Shown in pieces: positions 34,602 to 42,843 of a stretch of DNA of 64,000 nucleotides; the stretch's first letter is position 1, and the number at the start of each line of letters is the position of its first letter. The DNA lies in the NCBI RefSeq assembly GCF_000955975.1, contig NZ_JYJF01000002.1, positions 62,001 to 126,000 on the forward strand, in the 5' to 3' direction. The position numbers and the translations under genes are program-made. The stretch comes from Saccharothrix sp. ST-888 (GTDB lineage: Bacteria; Actinomycetota; Actinomycetes; Streptomycetales; Streptomycetaceae). The notes beneath the pieces are model-generated. The model did not search any database and was not told the DNA's origin. It saw only the letters and a program-made list of their open reading frames with translations.

Positions 34602-35357
34602 ATGTGCGGACGTTTCGCCTCCACCACCAAGCCCGAGGACCTGGTCGAGATCTTCGGTGTCCAGCAGTGGGAACCGACCGAGACCATCGCACCGAGCTGG
34701 AACGTGGCGCCCACCGACTCGGCGTACGCGGTGCTGGACCGCGCACCCAAGGGGGAGCGCGAGCCGGTGCGCCAGCTACGGGTGCTGCGCTGGGGCCTGG
34801 TGCCGTCCTGGTCGCGGTCGGCCGAGACGGCGGTGAAGATGATCAACGCCCGCTCCGACACCGTGCACGAGAAGCCCGCCTACCGCCAGGCCTTCGCCTC
34901 CCGGCGCTGTCTGCTGCCGGTCGACGGCTACTACGAGTGGCAGACCATACCCGGCGAGAAGGGCAAGCCGCGCAAGCAGCCCTTCTTCGTCAGCCGCATC
35001 GACGGCCGGCCGCTGGCCCTGGCCGGGCTGTACGAGTTCTGGCGCGACCGCACCGTCCAGGCCGACGATCCGGCGGCCTGGCTGGTGACCTGCACCATCG
35101 TCACCACCGACGCCGAACCGGCGCTCGCCCCGATCCACGAGCGGATGCCGCTCTTCCTCGACCCGGGCACCTTCGACGCCTGGCTGGACCCGTCCCTCGA
35201 CAGCGCCGAGGAAGTGCGGCCGCTGCTCGTCCCGCCCGCGCCCGGCGTACTCCAGGCCGTCCCGGTCTCGGCGGCGGTCGGCAACATCCGCAACAACGGG
35301 CCCGACCTGCTCAAGCCGCTCGACGAGACCGGGAACGACGGCACCATGCTCTTCTGA
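34602..35357 (+). CDS. SOS response-associated peptidase (SRAP, YedK/HMCES type)
   Basis: A 251-residue SRAP-domain protein. It begins MCGRF; Cys2, exposed after Met removal, forms the thiazolidine crosslink with abasic sites in single-stranded DNA. Other conserved residues are NARSDT, RCLLPVDGYYEW, GLYEFW and the HERMPL His. It shields abasic sites at replication forks. The ATG is fixed by the need for Cys2; no ribosome site is obvious, so the mRNA may be leaderless. Confidence 0.94.
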   Translation: MCGRFASTTKPEDLVEIFGVQQWEPTETIAPSWNVAPTDSAYAVLDRAPKGEREPVRQLRVLRWGLVPSWSRSAETAVKMINARSDTVHEKPAYRQAFASRRCLLPVDGYYEWQTIPGEKGKPRKQPFFVSRIDGRPLALAGLYEFWRDRTVQADDPAAWLVTCTIVTTDAEPALAPIHERMPLFLDPGTFDAWLDPSLDSAEEVRPLLVPPAPGVLQAVPVSAAVGNIRNNGPDLLKPLDETGNDGTMLF

Positions 35358-35446
35358 GCCCCGCTGGGCCCCGGCCTTGCTGCCGGCCCCCTCGCCCGAC
35401 ACCTGACGCAGTCGAAGCCGATCTTCGGAAATCCCCAGGAGCCGCC

Positions 35447-36082
35447 GTGCAGACCCTCGTGACCACCCCGGCCGGCGAGGCCAGGATCACCCGGTACCCG
35501 GCCGCCGGGCGTCCGAAGGCGCTGCTCGCACTCGGGCACGGTGCGGGCGGCGGCGTCGAGGCGATCGACCTGCAGGCCCTGGCTGCCGCACTGCCCGGGC
35601 GCGGGATCGCGGTCGCGCTGGTCGAGCAGCCCTGGCGGGTCGCGGGGAAGAAGGTCGCCCCCGCGCCGAAGACCCTGGACGCGGGCTGGCTCCCGGTGAT
35701 GGCCGAACTCGCCGGTGACGGGCTGCCGTTGGTGGCCGGCGGCCGCAGCGCCGGCGCCCGGGTGGCGTGCCGTACGGCGGTGGCCGCCGGCGCCGTCGCG
35801 GTACTGGCGCTGGCGTTCCCGCTGCACCCGCCGGGCCGGCCGGAGCGCAGCCGGGCCGAGGAACTGCTCGGCTCCGGCCGGCCGACCCTGGTGCTCCAGG
35901 GGGAGAAGGACACCTTCGGCACCCCCGAGGAGTTCCCCGGGCTGCCGGAGGGCCACCGCCTGGTCGCCGTTCCGTACGGGAGCCACGGCTTCGCCGTCCC
36001 CAAGCGGGCGCCGTACGGCCAGGACGAGGCACTGCAACTGATCACCGCATCGGTCGGCGACTGGATCCTCGGACTCTGCTGA
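35447..36082 (+). CDS. alpha/beta-hydrolase family protein (dienelactone/KANL3-like)
   Basis: A 211-residue alpha/beta-hydrolase. The nucleophile elbow is GGRSAGARVA (about residues 97-106), an oxyanion-type GHGAGGG lies near residue 30, and late Asp (LQGEKDTFG) and His (YGSHGF) residues complete a plausible triad. The substrate is unknown. The GTG follows AGGAG at 6 nt. It lies between the SRAP gene and the SigR promoter and ends 8 bp before that promoter. Confidence 0.85.
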   Translation: MQTLVTTPAGEARITRYPAAGRPKALLALGHGAGGGVEAIDLQALAAALPGRGIAVALVEQPWRVAGKKVAPAPKTLDAGWLPVMAELAGDGLPLVAGGRSAGARVACRTAVAAGAVAVLALAFPLHPPGRPERSRAEELLGSGRPTLVLQGEKDTFGTPEEFPGLPEGHRLVAVPYGSHGFAVPKRAPYGQDEALQLITASVGDWILGLC

Positions 36083-36089
36083 GGCTGCT

Positions 36090-36116
36090 GGGAATGCCCG
36101 GCGGGGCGCTCTGGTT
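36090..36116 (+). promoter_or_regulatory. SigR-type autoregulatory promoter of sigR
   Basis: GGGAAT (36090-36095), exactly 18 bp, then GTT (36114-36116). This is the SigR consensus and corresponds to the known autoregulated upstream promoter of streptomycete sigR that produces the longer, unstable form. Start of transcription would be about 36122, 38 nt before the long-form ATG. Confidence 0.88.
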
Positions 36117-36159
36117 AACACCACCGTCAGCAGGTGAGCCCCGTGGAAAGGCAGCACAC

Positions 36160-37053
36160 ATGGGTTCGATCGCGTGCCCCGAGCGGCCGAACGAGCGGGC
36201 GGCGATGGATGCCGCGCTGCCGGTCTGGCCGGACTGGCTTGCCACGAGCGAGAAGCCCGTGAGCCCGATATCCTCGCTGTCGGGTGGACCCGCAGTGGGT
36301 CGTGCCCGGGATGCCGAGGAGGTGGGTCCGGTCGTCGGGACCGAGGACGAGGCCGAGCCGGGCGAGGTGCTGCCGGTGAGCGAGGTTCTCACGGGTGACG
36401 AGCTGGCCGAGGCGATCGGCGAGGACACCTTCCGGGTGTCGGAGAACGAGACCGAGAGTGCTCGGCGGGAGCGCTTCGAGCGCGACGCCCTGGGTTACCT
36501 CGATCCGATGTACTCCGCCGCGCTGCGGATGACCCGGAACCCGGCCGACGCCGAGGATCTGCTGCAGGAGGCGTTCGCCAAGGCGTACGCGTCCTTCCAC
36601 CAGTTCCGCGAGGGCACCAACCTCAAGGCGTGGCTGTACCGGATCCTCACCAACACGTTCATCAACTCGTACCGCAAGAAGCAGCGCGAGCCCCAGCGCA
36701 CCGCCGCCGAGGAGATCGAGGACTGGCAGCTGGCCCGGGCCGAGTCGCACATGTCGACCGGTCTCCGCTCGGCCGAGGCCCAGGCACTCGACCACCTGCC
36801 GGACAGCGATGTGAAGGATGCCCTCCAGGCCATCCCGGAGGAGTTCCGAATCGCGGTCTACCTCGCGGACGTCGAGGGGTTTGCGTACAAGGAGATCGCG
36901 GACATCATGGGTACACCCATCGGTACGGTGATGTCCCGACTGCACCGGGGCCGCCGACAGTTGCGCGGCATGCTGGAGGACTACGCCCGCGAGCGCGGGC
37001 TCGTTCCGGCAGGTAGCGGAGCAGGGCAGGAAGCGAAGGGCGCGGGCTCATGA
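36160..37053 (+). CDS. sigR: RNA polymerase ECF sigma factor SigR (long form SigR'; short form from 36322)
   Basis: A thiol-stress sigma factor. The core has region 2 (YSAALRMTRNPADAEDLLQEAFAKAY, WLYRILTNTFINSYRKK) and region 4 (LQAIPEEFRIAVYLADVEGFAYKEIADIMG, MSRLHRGRRQLR). The ATG at 36160, after GGAAAGG, gives 297 residues. A GTG at 36322 (VGPVVGTEDE) gives 243 residues and aligns with the constitutive short form of Streptomyces coelicolor, whose stress-induced SigR' has about 55 extra residues. Both starts are probably used. The stop overlaps the rsrA start by 4 bp. Confidence 0.95.
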   Translation: MGSIACPERPNERAAMDAALPVWPDWLATSEKPVSPISSLSGGPAVGRARDAEEVGPVVGTEDEAEPGEVLPVSEVLTGDELAEAIGEDTFRVSENETESARRERFERDALGYLDPMYSAALRMTRNPADAEDLLQEAFAKAYASFHQFREGTNLKAWLYRILTNTFINSYRKKQREPQRTAAEEIEDWQLARAESHMSTGLRSAEAQALDHLPDSDVKDALQAIPEEFRIAVYLADVEGFAYKEIADIMGTPIGTVMSRLHRGRRQLRGMLEDYARERGLVPAGSGAGQEAKGAGS

Positions 37054-37397
37054 GCTGCGGCGATCCGCACGACACCGAGTGTGGAGAGGTGCTCGACCAC
37101 CTCTATGAATTCCTCGACAACGAAATGGCCGAGGGCGACTGCGCCAAGTTGCGGGTGCACTTCGAGGAGTGCTCGCCCTGCTTGGAGAAGTACGGGCTCG
37201 AACAGGCCATCAAGGCGTTGATCAAGCGTTCCTGCGGCTGCGACGATACGCCTGCCGACCTGCGCAGCAAGGTGCTCGCCCGGATCGACAGCATCCGTGC
37301 CGGGCAGCGCTCCGGCGAGTCGCGGCCGATCGCCGAGGTCGCGGCGGACGAGGCCGCGGGCCACGGCGCGCAGAGCACGCTCGCGGCGTCCGAGTAG
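37050..37397 (+). CDS. rsrA: zinc-binding anti-sigma factor RsrA
   Basis: A 115-residue ZAS-family anti-sigma factor that holds SigR until oxidised. The redox/zinc residues are all present: Cys3, Cys11, Cys31, His37, Cys41 and Cys44 (HFEECSPC), plus Cys62 and Cys64, at positions matching those of the S. coelicolor protein. Disulfide formation between Cys11 and Cys41/44 is the known release mechanism. The ATG overlaps the sigR stop (ATGA), giving translational coupling and balanced amounts. Confidence 0.97.
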   Translation: MSCGDPHDTECGEVLDHLYEFLDNEMAEGDCAKLRVHFEECSPCLEKYGLEQAIKALIKRSCGCDDTPADLRSKVLARIDSIRAGQRSGESRPIAEVAADEAAGHGAQSTLAASE

Positions 37398-37416
37398 ACC
37401 TCGGCCGCCGCGACCG

Positions 37417-37435
37417 GCGGCCCGGTTCGGGCCGC
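37417..37435 (+). terminator. hairpin after rsrA
   Basis: GCGGCCCG / CGGGCCGC with a GTT loop lies 20 bp after the rsrA stop. There is no U-run. It is a candidate end of the sigR-rsrA operon. Confidence 0.5.
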
Positions 37436-37608
37436 AGTGGGTCGTGCGCCGCTCCCCGCGCCGTAGGGCGGGATCGGTGGTCGGCACGGCGGGATTGCTC
37501 GACTCACTCGTTCGGGTGAGCTGACAGTGCGTCGACCCGGGCAATGCGTTTTCGCGCCTCCGCACTCCCCGGTGTAGCCCTATCCTCCTCTGACGGCCCC
37601 TCAAGCCG

Positions 37609-39201
37609 GTGCGGTCCGAGGGGAACTGCGGCCATGGCGGGGAGGCGGAGATCGCTGGTGAGCACCGAGACGCCGCTCCGGCGGGCGGGGCGGCGCCCGG
37701 ACCTCGAAGCACCCGGTGCGCGGACCGGCGCACGGTCGGCTATCTGCTGGCGGTGCTGGCCGCCGCAGTCGGCTGCCTGCTGACCCTGGCGCTGCCCGCC
37801 ACCGGCCCGGCCGGCTGGCTGGGCGGACCGGTGGACTGGTCCGGGGTCGCCCTGCTGGCCTTCCTGCACTGCTGCTGGGACGGCCTGGCCCAGGGGCTTC
37901 CCGCCCCCTGCCGCCGAGGCCGGAGTGCGCTGCTCCGCCGGCCGGGGCGGCCCGGCCGGGCGGGCTTCTCCGCCGGTCCGGCCTTCTTCCCCGTGCTGTT
38001 CGCCGGGGTCCTGATACTGCCTCCGGCCGCCGCCGCGCTGGTCGCCCTGCCCGCCGCGTTCGCCCGGTACGCCGACCAGCGCCGTACGCTGCGCCGCAGT
38101 TGGAACGCCGCACAGCTCGCCGTCTCGGCCTACACGGCCGGGGTGGTGTTCCATCTGACGGACGGCCCACGGCTGTTGCCCGGGTCCGAGTTCCCAGCGG
38201 CACTGCTCCCCGCACTTGCTTCGGTGGCGACGTTCTGCCTGGTCAACAGCGCCCTGGTGGCGGGAATGCGACGGCTCGCCGGGCCTCGTACGGTGGGCCG
38301 GCCGCGACCGGGCGCAGCGCTGCGCGGTCCGCTCGCGGTGGTGCTGCCCGCGCTGGTGCACGGGGCCGGCGGGCTGATGGTCGCGATCCTCTGGCGGGGA
38401 CCGTACGGAGCCTTCGCGGCGGTGCTCGCCCTGCTGCCGTTCACCATCTCCGCCTGGGTCTTCGCCCAGGGGCACCGGGAGCGGACGGCCCAGCAGACCT
38501 CGGTCCAGGCGCTGGTGCAGGCCGTGGAGATCAAGGACGCGTACACCAGGGGCCACAGCGAACGGGTCGGCCGGGCAGCGGTGCTGATTGCCGGCCAGCT
38601 CGGCATGGTCGAGGAGCGGCTGCGCACCCTGCACTTCGCCGGGACCCTGCACGACGTGGGCAAGCTGGGAGTGGCGACCGAACTGCTGCGCAGAAACGGT
38701 CCGCTGAGCGAGGCGGAGCGGCGGGCCGTCGAAGTGCACCCGGTCTTCGGCCACGAGCTGGTCCGGGACATCGCCTTCCTCGGCGAGGAGGGCCGGGCCG
38801 GAATCCTGCACCACCACGAGCGGCTGGACGGGCTCGGCTACCCCGACGGCCTGGCCGGCGACCGGATCCCCGAGTTCGCCCGGATCATCTCGGTCGCGGA
38901 CGCCTTCGACTCGATGACCTCCACCCGCTCCTACCGGCGCGGACGGCCGGTCGCCGAGGCGGTCGCCGAGCTGGAGCGGTGCGCGGGGAGCCAGTTCGAC
39001 CCGGCGATGGTGCGGGCGCTGGTCGCGGCCGTCGCGGAGCACGGGTGGGAGCCCGTCCTGCCGCCGCCCGGCGGCTGGGCCGGTGAGGTGCCGGACATCC
39101 CGCTCGGCGTACCTGAGCCCGCCAGGACGCTCGCCTCGCAGGGGCGCGCGGCGCGGACCGTGCGCGCGGGCGGCGCGCGGCGCGGCGGAGGTGCGCGGTG
39201 A
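37609..39201 (+). CDS. HD-GYP domain membrane protein
   Basis: About 530 residues with six or seven transmembrane segments (about 45-285) followed by a complete HD-GYP domain. Its motifs are LHDVGKLG and HHHERLDGLGYPDGL, so metal-dependent phosphodiesterase chemistry (cyclic dinucleotide or similar) is possible. The start is uncertain: GTG 37609 has no good ribosome site. A different frame has an attractive ATG at 37634 (MAGRRRSL) that runs about 50 codons, which may indicate another N-terminus through a frameshift. Streptomycetes have c-di-GMP and c-di-AMP; the substrate here is not known. Confidence 0.8.
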   Translation: MRSEGNCGHGGEAEIAGEHRDAAPAGGAAPGPRSTRCADRRTVGYLLAVLAAAVGCLLTLALPATGPAGWLGGPVDWSGVALLAFLHCCWDGLAQGLPAPCRRGRSALLRRPGRPGRAGFSAGPAFFPVLFAGVLILPPAAAALVALPAAFARYADQRRTLRRSWNAAQLAVSAYTAGVVFHLTDGPRLLPGSEFPAALLPALASVATFCLVNSALVAGMRRLAGPRTVGRPRPGAALRGPLAVVLPALVHGAGGLMVAILWRGPYGAFAAVLALLPFTISAWVFAQGHRERTAQQTSVQALVQAVEIKDAYTRGHSERVGRAAVLIAGQLGMVEERLRTLHFAGTLHDVGKLGVATELLRRNGPLSEAERRAVEVHPVFGHELVRDIAFLGEEGRAGILHHHERLDGLGYPDGLAGDRIPEFARIISVADAFDSMTSTRSYRRGRPVAEAVAELERCAGSQFDPAMVRALVAAVAEHGWEPVLPPPGGWAGEVPDIPLGVPEPARTLASQGRAARTVRAGGARRGGGAR

Positions 39202-39205
39202 GCCG

Positions 39206-40657
39206 GTGCGCGGGGTGCCGGTGCGCGGGGTGCGCGCGCTGTGGGGCCGGGCGCCCCGCGTGGGCGCTTGCACGCCGGGGCAGGGCAGCACACTCCCCGG
39301 CGGGTGGGGCGGCCCGGAGCGTCGGCGGGCCGGGGACTGGACGGCCGGGGCGGTCGGGGTGGGCCGGGTGGTCGGGGTGGTGAGCGCCGAGGTGGTCTGG
39401 GTGCGGGCGGTCCATCTGGCCGCCGCCGTGCTGCTGGTGGCCGGGCTCGGTGTGATGCTGCGTGACGGGCCCGCCGAACCGGGGGCCGCCCTCGCCTTCG
39501 CCGCCGTGATCGCGGTCGGCGAGCGGGTCCGGGTCACGCTGCCGGGAGACCGCGAGCAGGCGCCGATCGGCTCCGCCGTCGCACTGGCGTACGCCCTGCT
39601 CGGCCCACTGCGCGGACTTCCCACCACCCACGGGGTGTTGCAGGTGATCGCGGTCGCCGGGGTCGGGATGCTCAGTGGAGCCGTACCGCCGCTCCGGGCC
39701 CCGGGCCCGGCCAGGGTGGACGCGATCGCCCGCCGGCTGCTCACCGTCGCCTTCGCGGCCACCCTCTTCCAGCCGCTCTACGACAGCGGCACCCTCGACC
39801 GGGCGGACTGCACCGGACCGGCGTACGGGCTGTTCGTGAGCGGGGTCGCGGCCCTCACCGCGCTCTGCGACGCGACCCTGGCCGCCGGGCTGCACCGGGC
39901 CAGGACCGGCCTGCGGTTCGCCGCCGCACTGGAGGACGAGCTGCGGTCGCTGCTCGGCATCGGCTCCGCGATCGTCGCGACCGGCATGCTGATCAGCCTG
40001 CTGGCGGCCGAGACGGGGCTCTGGGCGCTGCCGCTGTTCTGCACCCCGCTGCTGCTGGCGCAGGCGTCCTTCCGCCGGGCGGCGGCGGTGCGGGCCACCA
40101 CCGGACAGACCATCGAGACCCTCGCCCGCGCCACCGAGGTGGCCGGCTACACCCCGCCGGGCCATGCCCGCCGGGTCGCCGACACCTCCTGCGCGCTCGG
40201 CCGGGCGCTCGGCTTCGGCACCCGGGACCTGGCCCTGCTGGAGTACGCCGCGCTGATGCACGACATCGGCCAGCTCTCGCTGCTCGAACCGGTGCCCTGT
40301 GGTGCCACCGCCCGGCTGCCGCAGCACGAGCAGCAGCGGATCGCCAGGCTGGGCAGCGAGGTGATCCGGCAGACCGGGGTCCCGCGGCAGGTCGCGCAGC
40401 AGGTCGCCCGGCTGGCCGACCCGTGCCGCCGCCCCGACGGATCGAACGATCCGACCCTGCCGCTGGCCGCCCGGATCATCCGGGTCGCCAACGCCCACGA
40501 CGAGCTGCTCACGCTCGCCCGCAACCGGGGCCTGCCGGAGGCGGCCGGGCAGCTGGAGGCCCTGGAACTGCTGCGGCTGGAGCGCGGCGACGGGTACGAC
40601 CAGAGGGTGGTCGAGGCGCTGGCCGGGCTGGGCCGCCGGGAGGGACGGGGCAGGTGA
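39206..40657 (+). CDS. degenerate HD-domain membrane protein
   Basis: About 483 residues, starting at one of several tandem in-frame GTGs (39191, 39206, 39215) after GGAGG at 39187-39191. The first 30-45 codons are Gly/Arg repeats and the start is uncertain. Five or six membrane segments precede an HD-like domain with LMHDIGQLSL. The HHExxDGxGYP motif of its upstream neighbour is replaced by an unrelated sequence (ARLADPCRRPDG), so it is probably not an active HD-GYP enzyme. Tandem arrangement, overlapping ends and shared topology suggest duplication followed by divergence into a regulatory or structural partner. Confidence 0.75.
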   Translation: MRGVPVRGVRALWGRAPRVGACTPGQGSTLPGGWGGPERRRAGDWTAGAVGVGRVVGVVSAEVVWVRAVHLAAAVLLVAGLGVMLRDGPAEPGAALAFAAVIAVGERVRVTLPGDREQAPIGSAVALAYALLGPLRGLPTTHGVLQVIAVAGVGMLSGAVPPLRAPGPARVDAIARRLLTVAFAATLFQPLYDSGTLDRADCTGPAYGLFVSGVAALTALCDATLAAGLHRARTGLRFAAALEDELRSLLGIGSAIVATGMLISLLAAETGLWALPLFCTPLLLAQASFRRAAAVRATTGQTIETLARATEVAGYTPPGHARRVADTSCALGRALGFGTRDLALLEYAALMHDIGQLSLLEPVPCGATARLPQHEQQRIARLGSEVIRQTGVPRQVAQQVARLADPCRRPDGSNDPTLPLAARIIRVANAHDELLTLARNRGLPEAAGQLEALELLRLERGDGYDQRVVEALAGLGRREGRGR

Positions 40658-40861
40658 AACCGGGGCGCGCAGGTGTGCCGTACCGCCGGTGACCGGACGG
40701 TGAACCCGCTGTGGCGGGCCCGCGATTATGACGTACCGGAGCGGCGAAGCTGACTGAATGGACGTGCGGGGAGCGCAGTCGAAGGCTGCCGTGGTTGGAT
40801 GCGGTCGTAGCGTGGAACACCGGAACCGGGGCCGCCCGGCTCCCGGGGTGCTCCGGCTGCG

Positions 40862-40891
40862 GCCACCGGTCCGGTGAACCGGTCCGGTGGC
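40862..40891. other. near-perfect hairpin in a 326-bp intergenic region
   Basis: The gap 40658-40983 holds no gene with coding character. It contains arms GCCACCGGTCCGGT (40862-40875) and ACCGGTCCGGTGGC (40878-40891), complementary at 13 of 14 positions with a 2-nt centre, 93 bp before the TPR gene. Function unknown; an operator or an RNA structure are both possible. Confidence 0.55.
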
Positions 40892-40983
40892 GGACACCGG
40901 ACTCCGCGCAGGCCCCACCCGGGGTGGCCCGGCCTCCGGGAAGGCACCGCGGTACTGGCGGACGACAACGGCAGGGACGGAAC

Positions 40984-41964
40984 GTGAGGATCTTCCACCG
41001 CGCACGGCACCGGCCGTCGGCCACCTGGCGGCAGACGACCGATCGGGCCTTCACCCTGATCGGTGACGGCCGCTACGAGGACGCGGGGGCGCTGCTGGTG
41101 ATGGCGGCGGACCTGGAGCCGTGGCTCTCCGACTCCTGGTTCAACCTCGCACTGCTGCACAAGTTCCGCCGCGACTGGGACCAGGCGCGCAGCGCCGGCC
41201 TGCGCGCCGTCGCCCTGCTCGACCGCGAACACGGCGCCCCCGACTGGTGGAACCTCGGCATCACCGCGACCGCCCTGCAGGACTGGCCGCTCGCCCGGCG
41301 CGCCTGGCAGGCGTACGGCCTGCGGCTGCCCGGTGGTGCCGCGCTGGACAGCCCGGTGGAGCTGGACCTCGGCACCACGCCGGTGCGGCTCTCCCCGGAG
41401 GGCGAGTCCGAGGTGGTCTGGGGCAGACGCCTCGACCCGGCGAGGATCGAGGTGCTCTCCATCCCGCTGCCCTCCTCGGGCCGCCGCTGGGGCGAGGTGG
41501 TGCTGCACGACGGCGCCCCGCACGGCGAGCGGGTCACCGACGGGGTGGCGTACCCGGTCTTCGACGAGATCGAGCTCTGGGCGCCGTCCCCGGTGCCGAC
41601 CTTCGTCGTGCTGCTCCAGGCGGCCACCGCCGCGGACCGCGACGCGCTGGAGCGGCTGGTCGCCGACGCGGGTTACGCGGCCGAGGACTGGACCTCCTCG
41701 GTGCGGCTGCTCTGCCGCACCTGTTCGGAGAGCCGGATGGCCGCCGACGACGGGCACACCCACCACCACGACCCGCACGACGACGGCGACCTCGACCACC
41801 CCGGTCACCTCAGCCACCTCAGCGGCAGCGGCGGGATGTCCTGGCTGGCCGAGCGGGAGTGCGGGATCGCCGCCCCCGCCGGGCTGGTCCGCCGGCTGCT
41901 CGACCGCTGGGCCGCCGCCTCGCCGGGGACCAGGGCCTACCGCGACCTCGAAGAGGTCTGCTAG
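40984..41964 (+). CDS. TPR-containing protein with His/Asp-rich loop
   Basis: A 326-residue soluble protein. Residues 15-115 form about two to three tetratricopeptide-like helical repeats (RAFTLIGDGRYEDAGALLVMA, SWFNLALLHKFRRDWDQARSAGLRAV, WWNLGITATALQDWPLARRAWQ). The C-terminal half is an alpha/beta domain with CRTCSESR and then a striking His/Asp tract (THHHDPHDDGDLDHPGHLSH, about 260-280). The tract may bind metal. The GTG start is supported by GGGACGG. It lies 122 bp before the deformylase gene, which also has a His-rich tract. Confidence 0.8.
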   Translation: MRIFHRARHRPSATWRQTTDRAFTLIGDGRYEDAGALLVMAADLEPWLSDSWFNLALLHKFRRDWDQARSAGLRAVALLDREHGAPDWWNLGITATALQDWPLARRAWQAYGLRLPGGAALDSPVELDLGTTPVRLSPEGESEVVWGRRLDPARIEVLSIPLPSSGRRWGEVVLHDGAPHGERVTDGVAYPVFDEIELWAPSPVPTFVVLLQAATAADRDALERLVADAGYAAEDWTSSVRLLCRTCSESRMAADDGHTHHHDPHDDGDLDHPGHLSHLSGSGGMSWLAERECGIAAPAGLVRRLLDRWAAASPGTRAYRDLEEVC

Positions 41965-42086
41965 CAGAAGTCGGGGCGAAGAGGCCGAAGAGGTCCGCCG
42001 GGCAAGGGAAGTAAGGACCCGGCAGTATCTCGGGGCCGTACTCTTGAGCGGTAAACCCCCAGTGATCCACGGAAGCGGAAGCGACG

Positions 42087-42728
42087 ATGGCGGACCAGCA
42101 CAACCACGAGCACGACCACGACCACGAGCATGAGCACGAGGAGCCTCAGCCGACCGAGGTGATCGGTGAGGTGCCGGACCTCGCCAACGCCACCGCTCGC
42201 CCGATCACCGTGGTGGGCAACCCCGTTCTGCACCGTGAGTGCCAGGACGTCACCGCTTTCGACGCCGAACTCTCCGCGCTGATCGACGACATGTTCTCCT
42301 CGATGTACGCGGCCGAGGGCGTGGGCCTCGCGGCCAACCAGGTCGGCGTCGACCTCAAGGTCTTCGTCTACGACTGCCCGGACGACGAGGGTGTGCGCCA
42401 CATCGGCCACGTCGTCAACCCGGTGCTGGAGGAGCCGCCGGTCGGCCGCCGCCGCGTCCTGGACGACGGCCAGGAGGGCTGCCTCTCCGTCCCCACCGCG
42501 TACGCCGAACTGCCGCGCCCCGACTACGCCGCGGTGACCGGCCAGGACAAGGACGGCAACCCGATCCGGGTGGAGGGCACCGGCTTCTTCGCCCGCTGCC
42601 TCCAGCACGAGACCGACCACCTGTACGGCTTCCTGTACATCGACAAGCTCTCCAAGCGCGACCGCAAGGCCGCCCTGAAGCAGATGGCCGAGGGCACCCC
42701 CCGGTACGCGACCGTCCCGAACGACTGA
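42087..42728 (+). CDS. def: peptide deformylase with His-rich N-terminal extension
   Basis: A 213-residue deformylase that removes the formyl group from new proteins. All three motifs are intact: GVGLAANQVG (residues 78-87), EGCLSVP with metal ligand Cys132, and QHETDHL with His174, Glu175 and His178. The N-terminus carries about 17 residues of alternating His, Asp and Glu (residues 4-19), which typical enzymes lack; it could store or deliver the active-site metal. The ATG follows GGAAGCGGAAG. A terminator lies between it and convergent nrdB. Confidence 0.95.
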   Translation: MADQHNHEHDHDHEHEHEEPQPTEVIGEVPDLANATARPITVVGNPVLHRECQDVTAFDAELSALIDDMFSSMYAAEGVGLAANQVGVDLKVFVYDCPDDEGVRHIGHVVNPVLEEPPVGRRRVLDDGQEGCLSVPTAYAELPRPDYAAVTGQDKDGNPIRVEGTGFFARCLQHETDHLYGFLYIDKLSKRDRKAALKQMAEGTPRYATVPND

Positions 42729-42798
42729 CGGGACGGACAGCCGGCGGTACGGCGGCCGGAGGTACGACAGCCGGAGCTGCGGCGGCCGGAGGTACGGC

Positions 42799-42832
42799 GA
42801 AGGCCGGTACGGGAAGTCCCGTACCGGCCTTC
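42799..42832. terminator. terminator between def and nrdB
   Basis: A perfect 15-bp stem, GAAGGCCGGTACGGG (42799-42813) / CCCGTACCGGCCTTC (42818-42832), has the loop AAGT. The def-to-nrdB gap also holds a 16-bp direct repeat GGCGGCCGGAGGTACG at 42751 and 42781. Confidence 0.8.
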
Positions 42833-42843
42833 GTGGTTGTGGC

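Noticed and set aside
39181..39240. Tandem CGGTGCGCGGGGTGC repeat as a separate element
   Set aside because: Two copies only, lying at the junction of two genes and in the uncertain start region of the second; more simply low-complexity coding sequence.
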